From Propionibacteriaceae bacterium (lineage in GTDB: Bacteria > Actinomycetota > Actinomycetes > Propionibacteriales > Propionibacteriaceae): a stretch of 6,136 bases of DNA. Positions 1 through 6,066 of this stretch are shown here, in pieces. The notes beneath the pieces are model-generated. The model was not told the origin of the DNA. It ran no database searches and worked only from the letters and a program-made list of their open reading frames with translations. Both the position numbers and the translations under genes were made by a program. Positions within the stretch are counted from its first letter, which is position 1. Every line of letters begins with the position of its first letter. The stretch spans positions 3,622-9,757 of the forward strand of contig PMBM01000117.1 in the NCBI GenBank assembly GCA_003153855.1, in the 5' to 3' direction.

Positions 1-896
1 GCGGCCTTCTCGGCGCTGAACGAGTCGAGGCAGCCGCCCAGACGGAGCGGGTTGTTCGCGACGACTCCGACGGTACGACCGCCGAGCCTCCCCAGGCCGA
101 CCACGAGGTTCGGCGCCCACTTCGCGTGGAGCTCTACCATCGAGCCTTCGTCGAGCAGGCCGGTGATGAGCGGGTGGACGTCGTACGCGCGCTTCTTGGA
201 GTCGGGCAAGAAGTGGTTGAGGTCGATGTCGGGGACCTTGGCCAGCACCTCGCCCTGGTCGGCGAACAGCCAGACGAGTTTCCGTCCCTGCTCGATGGCG
301 TCGGCCTCGTCGTCGGCGGCGATGTGGACGACGCCGGAGCGACGGCCGTGGACATCGGGGCCGCCGAGGCGGAGCTGGTCGACGTCCTCGCCGGTCACGG
401 AACGTACGACGTCGGGGCCGGTCACGAAGATCCGGCCCTCGGGCGCCAGGATGACGATGTCGGTCAGCGCCGGACCGTACGCGGCGCCGCCAGCGGCAGC
501 GCCGAGCACGATGGAGATCTGCGGGATCTTGCCGGACGCCTTCGTCATCGCGTTGAAGACGAGGCCCACCGCGTGGAGTGACAGCACGCCCTCGGCGAGA
601 CGCGCGCCACCCGAGTGCCAGATGCCGACGATCGGGAGCTTGTTCTTCATCGCCGTCGCGTACGCACGCACGATCGCGTCGCAGCCCTGGACGCCCATCG
701 CCCCGCCCATGACCGTGGGGTCGGAGCAGAAGGCGACCGTACGAGCGCCGTGGATGAGGCCGACCGCGGCGAGGATGCCGGAGTCGTCGTCATCGGTGAT
801 CAGCTGCATCTGACCGTCGTCGAACAGTGCGGCCAGGCGGTGGTTCGGGTTGCGGGGGTCGAGCTCGCGGGGGAGCTTCTCCTTGGTCGAGGTCAT
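1..896 (-). CDS. accD6: Acyl-CoA carboxylase beta subunit (carboxyltransferase), AccD6-type, 3' end cut by window
   Basis: I translated this frame by hand from ATG at 896; it stays open for 298 codons to the left edge. The protein belongs to the biotin-dependent acyl-CoA carboxyltransferase beta family (AccD/PccB). In that family it transfers CO2 from carboxybiotin on an alpha subunit to acetyl-CoA (or propionyl-CoA), giving malonyl-CoA in the cytosol. Visible signatures are VMGGAMGVQG (62-71), the acyl-CoA/oxyanion segment HSGGARLAEG (94-103), AAAGGAAYGPALTD (133-146), FVTGPDVVRSVTGEDVD (157-173) and NNPLRLGGCL (281-290). These match mycobacterial AccD6 closely from memory. That family is about 470 residues, so roughly the last third, with the second oxyanion-hole region, is missing only because the window ends. 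Its ATG overlaps the fabF stop (ATGA), and GGGAG lies 6 nt upstream, indicating translational coupling in the fab operon. The alpha (biotin carboxylase/BCCP) subunit is not in this window. Acetyl versus propionyl preference cannot be read from sequence alone. Confidence 0.93.
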   Translation of the reverse strand, partial: MTSTKEKLPRELDPRNPNHRLAALFDDGQMQLITDDDDSGILAAVGLIHGARTVAFCSDPTVMGGAMGVQGCDAIVRAYATAMKNKLPIVGIWHSGGARLAEGVLSLHAVGLVFNAMTKASGKIPQISIVLGAAAGGAAYGPALTDIVILAPEGRIFVTGPDVVRSVTGEDVDQLRLGGPDVHGRRSGVVHIAADDEADAIEQGRKLVWLFADQGEVLAKVPDIDLNHFLPDSKKRAYDVHPLITGLLDEGSMVELHAKWAPNLVVGLGRLGGRTVGVVANNPLRLGGCLDSFSAEKA

Positions 897-2155
897 GAGG
901 CGCTCCCGGCGGTCGTGTTCTCCGTCGTGACGAGGACGGACACGTTGTGGCCGCCGAAGCCGAAGGAGTTGTTGATGGCAGCCAGGTCACCGGACGGAAG
1001 AGGCCGCGAGACGTTGGCGGCGATGTCGATGAGGAGGTCGGGCTCCGGGTTGTCGAGGTTGATCGTCGGCGGTACGACGCGGTGGTACAGCGCCTTGACC
1101 GACGCGATGGTCTCCAGCGCGCCTGCCGCACCGAGGAGGTGGCCCGTCATCGACTTCGTCGAGGTGACGACGCATCCGTCGACGGCCTCGCCCAGCACCT
1201 CGGCGACCGATGCCGCCTCGATAGGGTCGCCCGTCGGGGTCGACGTGCCGTGGGCGTTGACGTGCTTGATGTCGGCGGGGGTCAGGCCCGCCTCGTACAG
1301 GGCCTTGCGCATCGCCAGCACCTGGCCGCGCTGGCTGGGAGCCACCATGTCCTGGGCGTCCGCCGTGGTGCCTGCGCCGGCGAGCGTGCCGTAGATGTGG
1401 GCTCCGCGGGCCTGTGCGTGCTCGAGGGTCTCGATGACCATGCATGCGCCGCCCTCGCCGAGGACGAACCCGTCGTGGTCGACGTCGAACGGGCGCGAGG
1501 CCTTGGTCGGCTCGTCGTTGCGCTTGGACAGCGCCTGCATCTGGCCGAACGCGGCCATGGGCAGGGGATGGATGACAGCTTCCGTACCGCCCACGACGGC
1601 GATGTCTGCCCGTCCGAGGCGGATGAGGTCGAAGGCGAGCGCGATGGCCTCGTTGGAGGACGCGCAGGCGGAGACTGGGGCGTGGACACCGGCGCGGGAG
1701 CCGATGCGCAGGCTCACGTTCGCGGCAGGCGCGTTCGCCATGAGCATGGGGATGGTCAGCGGAGAGACGCGGCGTGCGCCCTTCTCCTTCTGGACGTCCC
1801 AGTTCCCGAGCAGGGAGTGCAGACCACCGATACCCGTGCCGATCGACGTGAGCAGCCGATCGGGGTCGACGGTCGACTCCTCGTCCAGGCCGAGGCCGGC
1901 GTCAGCCCAGGCCTCGAGGGCGGCGACCATGGCGAACTGCGACGAGCGGTCCAGCTTGCGGGCCGCGACGCGGTCCATCACGGAGGCGGGGTCGACAGCG
2001 GCTTGTGCCGCGATCCTCGTGGAGAGCTCCTGGGCCCAGTCGGCCTCGATGACACTGACGCCGCTGGTGCCGGCGAGAAGGGCCGACCAGGTGGTGGGCA
2101 GGTCACCTCCCAGTGGAGTGCTTGCTCCAAGGCCGGTGATGACGACGGTGCGCAT
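893..2155 (-). CDS. fabF: Beta-ketoacyl-ACP synthase II (KAS II, elongation condensing enzyme)
   Basis: This 420-residue protein has the normal FabF length. It is a thiolase-fold enzyme that condenses malonyl-ACP with acyl-ACP to give 3-oxoacyl-ACP during chain elongation. It opens with the family start VVITGLGASTPLG. The nucleophile Cys164 lies in VSACASSNEA, and the catalytic histidines are His302 (NAHGTSTPTGD) and His339 (TGHLLGAAG). The supporting lysine is Lys334 (TKSMTGH), and the glycine-rich gating loop NNSFGFGGHN spans 395-404, so all active-site residues are present. The ATG at 2155 is preceded by AAGGA about 7 nt upstream. The gene follows acpP across a structured 91-bp spacer, and its stop overlaps the accD6 start. 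Unlike the mycobacterial kasA-kasB pair, only one KAS I/II-type gene is present here. It could equally be named kasA by mycobacterial convention; the enzymatic role is secure. Confidence 0.96.
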   Translation of the reverse strand: MRTVVITGLGASTPLGGDLPTTWSALLAGTSGVSVIEADWAQELSTRIAAQAAVDPASVMDRVAARKLDRSSQFAMVAALEAWADAGLGLDEESTVDPDRLLTSIGTGIGGLHSLLGNWDVQKEKGARRVSPLTIPMLMANAPAANVSLRIGSRAGVHAPVSACASSNEAIALAFDLIRLGRADIAVVGGTEAVIHPLPMAAFGQMQALSKRNDEPTKASRPFDVDHDGFVLGEGGACMVIETLEHAQARGAHIYGTLAGAGTTADAQDMVAPSQRGQVLAMRKALYEAGLTPADIKHVNAHGTSTPTGDPIEAASVAEVLGEAVDGCVVTSTKSMTGHLLGAAGALETIASVKALYHRVVPPTINLDNPEPDLLIDIAANVSRPLPSGDLAAINNSFGFGGHNVSVLVTTENTTAGSAS

Positions 2156-2173
2156 GAATGAATCCTTCGCAGG

Positions 2174-2203
2174 GGGGTCGATCGGGGTGAGACGGGGTCG
2201 AGG
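2174..2203. repeat. Three tandem 10-bp G-rich repeats in the acpP-fabF spacer
   Basis: Three decamers abut without gaps on the plus strand: GGGGTCGATC (2174-2183), GGGGTGAGAC (2184-2193) and GGGGTCGAGG (2194-2203). The first and third share GGGGTCGA exactly, and the middle one keeps GGGGT. The G-runs at 2172-2177, 2184-2187, 2194-2197 and 2202-2204, with loops of 6, 6 and 4 nt, also fit a simple G-quadruplex pattern. The transcribed (minus-sense) RNA is therefore C-rich and G-poor just upstream of the fabF ribosome binding site. The repeat is read directly from the sequence. Any function (protein site, Rho loading, transcription pausing) is inference. Confidence 0.6.
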
Positions 2204-2237
2204 GCTGCGGTGGCAGCCATAGGACTGCCACCGCAGC
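2204..2237 (-). promoter_or_regulatory. Strong intercistronic hairpin between acpP and fabF (possible attenuator or mRNA stabiliser)
   Basis: A perfect 13-bp inverted repeat, arms GCTGCGGTGGCAG and CTGCCACCGCAGC, encloses an 8-nt loop. In the mRNA it starts 9 nt after the acpP stop codon and ends about 48 nt before the fabF ATG. The stem is mostly G-C and should be very stable. No U-run follows on the minus strand; the next bases are C-rich. It is therefore not a standard intrinsic terminator, and fabF and accD6 must still be expressed. A partial terminator, a block to 3' exonuclease decay that keeps acpP mRNA abundant, or a processing site would all fit. ACP is usually needed in excess over the condensing enzymes. 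Confidence 0.6.
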
Positions 2238-2246
2238 AGTCAGGCG

Positions 2247-2492
2247 TCAGGCCTGAGCGCGCTCGATGTAGGCGACGGCGTCGCCGACGGTACGGAGGTT
2301 CTTCGCGTCGTCATCGGGGATGGAGACGCTGAACTTGTCCTCGCAGGCGTAGATGATCTCGACCATCGACAGCGAGTCGACGTCCAGGTCCTCGGTGAAC
2401 GACTTGTCGAGCTGCACGTCCTCGACCGCGACACCCGCGACGTCGTTGACGATCTCAGCGAGCTGCTCGCGGATCTCTTCGGTGGTGGCCAT
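2247..2492 (-). CDS. acpP: Acyl carrier protein
   Basis: This is an 81-residue acidic protein of standard ACP size. It carries growing acyl chains as thioesters on a 4'-phosphopantetheine arm during FAS-II. The attachment site is Ser40 in the DSL motif (residues 39-41, context DLDVDSLSMVEI), at the start of the recognition helix II. The four-helix pattern and the acidic helices that dock with FAS enzymes are evident, ending in VGDAVAYIERAQA. It lacks the long C-terminal extension of mycobacterial AcpM. The ATG at 2492 has a strong AGGAG-type site 8 nt upstream. It lies between fabH (44-bp gap) and fabF (91-bp gap). Activation needs a phosphopantetheinyl transferase that is not encoded in this window. 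Confidence 0.97.
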   Translation of the reverse strand: MATTEEIREQLAEIVNDVAGVAVEDVQLDKSFTEDLDVDSLSMVEIIYACEDKFSVSIPDDDAKNLRTVGDAVAYIERAQA

Positions 2493-2536
2493 GGTTACCT
2501 CTCCTTGGTTGGGTCTTCTGTACGAAGCTGATGGGG

Positions 2537-3535
2537 TTACGGAAGGACGACGACCTGGCCCGCGTACACGAGCCCTGCGCCGAAGCCGATGATGAGGGCG
2601 GTCTGGCCGGACTTGGCCTCGCCGCTGGTCAGCAGCTCGTCCATCGCGATGGGGATGGTCGACGCCGACGTGTTGCCGATGTGAGTGATCGAGCGTGCCA
2701 CGACGACGTGCTCGGGCAGCTTGAGGTGGCGGAGCATCGAGTCGGTGATCCGGTTGTTCGCCTGGTGGGGGATGAACACGTCGAGCTGCTCGGGCTCGAT
2801 CCCGGTCTGCTTGAGGATGTCCTTGGCCGCGTCGGCGATGAACGTCGTCGCCCAGCGGAACACGGGCTTGCCGTCCATGTAGAGGGTGGGCATCCTGCCC
2901 GCCGGCACCGCATCGCGGAAGTCCTCCGTCTGCGTGATGACGTCCGCCTGCGTGCCGTCGGAGCCCCAGACGACCGGTCCGACACCGGGCGTGTCACTAC
3001 CCACGACGACCGCCGCGCCGGCACCGTCGGCGAAGAGGAACGCGGTGGAGCGGTCCGTCTTGTCGGTGAGGTCGCTCAGGCGCTCGGCCCCGACGATGAG
3101 CACGCTCTTCGCCGAGCCTGCGCGGATGAGGGCGTCGGCCTGTGCGAGGGCGTAGCAGAAGCCGGCGCACGCCGCCGAGATGTCGTACGCGGCCGGGTCC
3201 TTGAGTCCCAGCTCGGCGGCGAGGATCGGCGCGAGTGCCGGTGTCGCCTTGAGATGGGTGACGGACGCGACGATGACGGCGTCGATGTCGTCGGTGTCCA
3301 CCTTCGCATGCTCGATGGCCCGGCGCGAGGCCTCGGCCACCATGTACGACAGGGGCTCGTCGTCGCTGGCCCAGCGGCGCTCGATGATGCCCGTGCGCTG
3401 CTGGATCCACTCGTCGCTCGAGTCGATCATCGTGCACATCTCTTCGTTGGTGACGATGCGACGGGGGAGGAAGGAGCCGACGCCGGCGATCCGCGAACCG
3501 GCGGGGCCGGTACGGATGGTGAGGGGAGCGGTCAC
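2537..3535 (-). CDS. fabH: Beta-ketoacyl-ACP synthase III (initiating condensing enzyme)
   Basis: The call is 332 residues from the GTG at 3535, the usual FabH length. It condenses an acyl-CoA primer with malonyl-ACP to start FAS-II. The triad is complete: Cys123 (SAACAGFCYAL), His257 (IPHQANNRI) and Asn288 (HIGNTSAS). Trp43 in SSDEWIQQRTGI corresponds to a known CoA-contacting Trp, and the C-terminal GFGAGLVYAGQVVV is typical. The frame stays open upstream to an ATG at 3625, but those 30 residues are low-complexity and lie wholly inside fabD. The GTG has AGGAG 8 nt upstream and overlaps the fabD stop as GTGA, so it is the probable start and indicates translational coupling. Where E. coli FabH has Phe87, which limits primer size, I align Thr98 here, as in mycobacterial FabH. 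A larger primer pocket is therefore possible, but this is inferred by eye. Confidence 0.95.
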   Translation of the reverse strand: MTAPLTIRTGPAGSRIAGVGSFLPRRIVTNEEMCTMIDSSDEWIQQRTGIIERRWASDDEPLSYMVAEASRRAIEHAKVDTDDIDAVIVASVTHLKATPALAPILAAELGLKDPAAYDISAACAGFCYALAQADALIRAGSAKSVLIVGAERLSDLTDKTDRSTAFLFADGAGAAVVVGSDTPGVGPVVWGSDGTQADVITQTEDFRDAVPAGRMPTLYMDGKPVFRWATTFIADAAKDILKQTGIEPEQLDVFIPHQANNRITDSMLRHLKLPEHVVVARSITHIGNTSASTIPIAMDELLTSGEAKSGQTALIIGFGAGLVYAGQVVVLP

Positions 3536-4785
3536 GCGAGGTTCTCCTGGATGCTGGACGGGGACGGATGAAGGCGAAGCAGCGGCTGGCCAGGAGCGAC
3601 CGGGTCGTCGTCCTCGACGAGCCACTCCAGGACCACGCCACCATAGGTGGCGGACACGGCGATCTCGTCGCGGAGGTTCTTGACCGAGCCGATCGACGTG
3701 TGAGCGGCCAGCCTGTCGTCCACGTTGATCGAGGCGTCGCGGGTGAAGCGGCCCTTGCCCGGCGACACCACGAGGCGCCAGCTGGGCGTGGTCGACAGAT
3801 CGTAGTGGGAGTCGTCGGCGTGCCGGTCGACGAAGTCGCGCGCGTCGTCGAGCTGGTCGGGGGTGTTGAGGCTGAAGAGCTCCACGCCCTTGAGGTTCCG
3901 CTTGGCGATGCCGGTGAGTGTGCCTGCCGGGGGCAGCTCGAGCAGGCCGGTGACGCCCAGCTCGGCCATCGTCGCCATGCAGAGGTCCCAGCGGACGGGG
4001 TTGGCGATCTGGCGGACGATGCGCTTCAGGTACTCGGCGCCGCTCTGTACGACCTGACCGTCCGCATTGGAGAGGAGACGGGTGCGCGGGTCCTTGGTGG
4101 AGACGGCCTTGGCGAGCGACTGCATCGTCGAGACGGCAGGCTCCATGTGGACGGTGTGGAACGCGCCGGCCACGCTGAGGGGCACGATCCTCGTACGGTG
4201 CGGCGGGTTCGCGGCGAGCTCGGCGAGCTGCTCGGCCGTACCGCCCGCGACGACCTGGCCGGAGCCGTTGTCGTTGGCGGCGGTGAGCCCGTACTTCTCG
4301 AGCGCGGCCATCACCTCGTCGCGGTCTCCGCCGATCACGGCGGACATCGACGTGGGCCAGGAGGCGCTGGCCGCGGCCATCGCCTTGCCCCGCTCGCGGA
4401 CGAGCACCATCGCGGCTTCGACGCTCATGACGTTGGTGCCCGCGGCGGCGGTGATCTCTCCGACGCTGTGGCCGGCGACGACACCAACCTTGCGGAACGC
4501 CTCGGACGGCGACGGCAGCAGCTCGAGCACGGCGGTGAGGCCGGCCGCGACAAGGAGGGGCTGAGCCACCGCAGTGTCACGGATCGTCTCAGCGTCAGCC
4601 TCGGTGCCGTAGTACGCGAGGTCGAGGCCGGACACGGCCGACAGCCACGCGAGGCGTGTGGCGAACGTAGGGAGTTCCAGCCAGGGGGCGAGGAATCCGG
4701 GTGTCTGGGCACCTTGGCCTGGGGCGACTATTGCGAGCACAGGAACATCGTTTCGTGAATAAGCAGCAAACTCGGTGCCGGACAC
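3532..4785 (-). CDS. fabD: Malonyl-CoA:ACP transacylase with a biotinyl/lipoyl-like C-terminal domain
   Basis: This 417-residue protein moves malonyl from CoA to holo-AcpP. Residues about 16-322 form the acyltransferase domain. They include the oxyanion glutamine in PGQGAQ (22-27), nucleophile Ser107 in GHSVGE (105-110), Arg132 in RERGKAM (probable malonyl carboxylate contact), and catalytic His210 in AGAFHTVHM. Classical FabD is about 310 residues, so about 90 extra residues follow. Residues about 333-408 read as a biotinyl/lipoyl hammerhead: LVVSPGKGRF at the first strand, VVLEWLVEDDDPVAPGQPLL at the last strands. Arg372 (NLRD) falls where the modified lysine of AMKM should be, so the domain looks unmodifiable. 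The GTG at 4785 has AGGA 8 nt upstream. A second GTG at 4740 (residue 16) begins exactly at the conserved VLAIVAPGQGAQ but lacks a ribosome site, so the start is not certain. The stop overlaps fabH, so the two are probably translated in stoichiometry. Confidence 0.95.
   Translation of the reverse strand: MSGTEFAAYSRNDVPVLAIVAPGQGAQTPGFLAPWLELPTFATRLAWLSAVSGLDLAYYGTEADAETIRDTAVAQPLLVAAGLTAVLELLPSPSEAFRKVGVVAGHSVGEITAAAGTNVMSVEAAMVLVRERGKAMAAASASWPTSMSAVIGGDRDEVMAALEKYGLTAANDNGSGQVVAGGTAEQLAELAANPPHRTRIVPLSVAGAFHTVHMEPAVSTMQSLAKAVSTKDPRTRLLSNADGQVVQSGAEYLKRIVRQIANPVRWDLCMATMAELGVTGLLELPPAGTLTGIAKRNLKGVELFSLNTPDQLDDARDFVDRHADDSHYDLSTTPSWRLVVSPGKGRFTRDASINVDDRLAAHTSIGSVKNLRDEIAVSATYGGVVLEWLVEDDDPVAPGQPLLRLHPSPSSIQENLA
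3536..3548 (-). promoter_or_regulatory. Ribosome binding site that fixes the fabH GTG start
   Basis: On the minus strand AGGAG (3548-3544) sits 8 nt before the GTG at 3535, inside the last codons of fabD. With the GTGA stop/start overlap it argues strongly for this start over the upstream in-frame ATG at 3625. Confidence 0.75.
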
Positions 4786-4806
4786 GACGAAGTTCCTGCG
4801 CGTGTC

Positions 4807-4825
4807 TTTGTAGGAATACTACAAA
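4807..4825. promoter_or_regulatory. Perfect inverted repeat upstream of fabD (candidate operator)
   Basis: TTTGTAG-GAATA-CTACAAA is a perfect 7-bp inverted repeat with a 5-bp spacer. It sits in the 56-bp gap between the fasR stop and the fabD start, ending 21 bp before the fabD GTG. It is strikingly AT-rich for this genome and lies in non-coding DNA. FasR of Streptomyces coelicolor is known to activate the fab operon by binding its promoter region, so FasR is one candidate ligand. However, the repeat overlaps the predicted -10 box, which suits a repressor better. Too short and lacking a T-run to be a convincing terminator. Confidence 0.55.
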
Positions 4826-4845
4826 CCGCACCGTTTCAACGTCAG
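4816..4845 (-). promoter_or_regulatory. Predicted housekeeping promoter of the fabD operon
   Basis: On the minus strand CTGACG (4845-4840) and TAGTAT (4821-4816) are separated by 18 bp, each matching 4 of 6 bases of the sigma-70 consensus. Transcription would start near 4809 and leave a leader of about 24 nt containing AGGA before the fabD GTG. The -35 box overlaps the fasR stop codon (TGA at 4844-4842), and the -10 box lies inside the inverted repeat. Read by eye, so moderate confidence only. fasR read-through could also feed the operon. Confidence 0.45.
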
Positions 4846-6059
4846 GAAGCGAAGAGCCGGCCCACAGTGACCGCGAGTCGTAGTACGTACGCGTCGCGCG
4901 CTGCCGACGGGTTGTAGCCGCTGACCTCCTGTATCCGCCTCAGGCGGTACCGGACGGTGTTGGGATGCACGTACAGGGCGCGGGCGGACGCCTCGATGGA
5001 GCCGCCATGGTCGAGGAAGGCGATGAGCGTGGTCAACAGCTCGCCGCCGGACTGCTCCAGCGGCTGGTAGATGTCATGGGCGAGCGCCCGGCGTGCGTGG
5101 CCGTCTCCGGCAAGCGCCCGTTCCGGCAGCAGGTCGACCGCCGAGACGGGCCGTGGCGCCTCCGGCCAGGCGGCAGAACTTCTGATGCCGGAGAACGCGG
5201 CCCGTGCGGACAGCCCGGCGTCGACGAGCTGCTCGACAACGGGTCCGACGACGATCGGGGCATCCCCGAAGAAGCTCTGCAGCTGTGCGACGACGGCGAC
5301 CGGGCCTTCGGCGTCAGCGAGGGGGGCACCGCCAAGGACGACGACCAGGCGCTCACCCTGCGTGGCGACAAGGGCGTCCAGCCCTGCCCGGGTCGCGGCC
5401 TTGCGCAGCTGCTCGACGGCGGACTCGTGTCCCTCGGGGGCGAGTCCGACGGCGACGACGACCGCCTCGGGGGAGTGCCAGCCGAGGGTCGAGGCTCGCG
5501 AGACGAGGTTCTCGTCGGCCTCGCCGCGCACGACGGCGTCGACGACGAGGCTCTCCAACCGCGCGTCCCAGGCGCCCCGGCTTTCGGCAGCCGTCGCGTA
5601 GAGCTCGGCTGCGGCGAACGCGACCTCGCGGCTGAAGTACACGATCGCCGCGGACAGTACAGCCCTGTCGCCGCGTGGCATCTGGGCGACGGTCTGCTCC
5701 ACGACCTCGACGGTCGTCCGTACGAGCTCGACGGTCTGCTTGAGCGAGATGCGGCGCATCACGGACCGAGGGGCCGCATCGAACAGTCCTGCGGGCGTCA
5801 CAGGCTCTTCGCCCTCGTCGGCCAGCCAGTCGACGAACAGGTCGATGCCGGCCCGCGCAACGATGCCGATCCACGACCGGTGCTCGGCCTCCATGTTGCC
5901 GAACCAGTCGTGGCGGGCGTCCATCTCCGCGAGTACCGCAGTCGTCATCACCGCGGCCTGCGACGAGAGACGGCGCACCATCGCGGTACGGGATCGGGAG
6001 GACGGGATGAGCGTCCGACCACTGACCCGTACCGGTCCTGTCGGAGAGCCCTTCGCCAT
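4842..6059 (-). CDS. fasR: PucR/CdaR-family transcriptional regulator of fatty acid synthesis (FasR-like)
   Basis: This 405-residue protein resembles the FasR regulators found directly upstream of fabD in Streptomyces and related actinobacteria. S. coelicolor FasR activates fabD-fabH-acpP-fabF. The N-terminal third holds the family segment EHRSWIGIVARAGIDLFVDW (59-78). The middle (about 196-275) resembles the GGDEF-like region of PucR proteins, with no catalytic GGDEF motif seen. The C terminus is a PucR-type helix-turn-helix: LLTTLIAFLDHGGSIEASAR, then ALYVHPNTVRYRLRRIQEVSG (341-381). This end binds DNA in the family. No membrane segment is seen. The ATG at 6059 has no Shine-Dalgarno, but a TANNNT box (TACGCT) lies 7 nt upstream, the layout of a leaderless actinobacterial transcript. 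Met27 at 5981, just before VRRLSS, is an alternative start. It ends 56 bp before fabD. It is unrelated to the TetR-type FasR of Mycobacterium tuberculosis, despite the shared name. Confidence 0.88.
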   Translation of the reverse strand: MAKGSPTGPVRVSGRTLIPSSRSRTAMVRRLSSQAAVMTTAVLAEMDARHDWFGNMEAEHRSWIGIVARAGIDLFVDWLADEGEEPVTPAGLFDAAPRSVMRRISLKQTVELVRTTVEVVEQTVAQMPRGDRAVLSAAIVYFSREVAFAAAELYATAAESRGAWDARLESLVVDAVVRGEADENLVSRASTLGWHSPEAVVVAVGLAPEGHESAVEQLRKAATRAGLDALVATQGERLVVVLGGAPLADAEGPVAVVAQLQSFFGDAPIVVGPVVEQLVDAGLSARAAFSGIRSSAAWPEAPRPVSAVDLLPERALAGDGHARRALAHDIYQPLEQSGGELLTTLIAFLDHGGSIEASARALYVHPNTVRYRLRRIQEVSGYNPSAARDAYVLRLAVTVGRLFAS

Positions 6060-6066
6060 GAGCCAC

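Noticed and set aside
947..2161. A 404-codon open frame on the plus strand, antisense to fabF
   Set aside because: Its composition (rich in Arg, Gly, Val, Asp) is the mirror of G/C-ending codons on the other strand. It has no recognisable domain, and fabF on the minus strand has all its catalytic motifs.
2204..2237. Reading the acpP-fabF hairpin as an intrinsic terminator ending the operon
   Set aside because: No T-run follows on the transcribed strand, and fabF has no obvious promoter of its own in the spacer, so full termination is unlikely.
2531..3571. A 346-codon plus-strand open frame antisense to fabH
   Set aside because: Shadow of the fabH coding strand; no motif, biased composition.
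3536..3625. A 30-residue N-terminal extension of FabH from an upstream ATG
   Set aside because: Low-complexity Arg/Pro/Ala sequence lying wholly within fabD; the GTG at 3535 has a ribosome site and the GTGA overlap and gives the normal FabH length.
3568..4758. A 396-codon plus-strand open frame antisense to fabD
   Set aside because: Same codon-bias shadow effect; repetitive Gly/Arg/Val/His composition with no family motif.
4701..4883. A 60-codon plus-strand frame across the fasR-fabD gap
   Set aside because: It crosses the promoter region antisense to two well-supported genes, with Arg/Cys/Thr-rich sequence and no homology signal that I recognise.
5353..6066. A 237-codon minus-strand frame starting 7 nt upstream of the fasR ATG
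   Set aside because: It is arginine- and glycine-rich, out of frame with the FasR motifs, and lacks any domain; the fasR frame is clearly the coding one.
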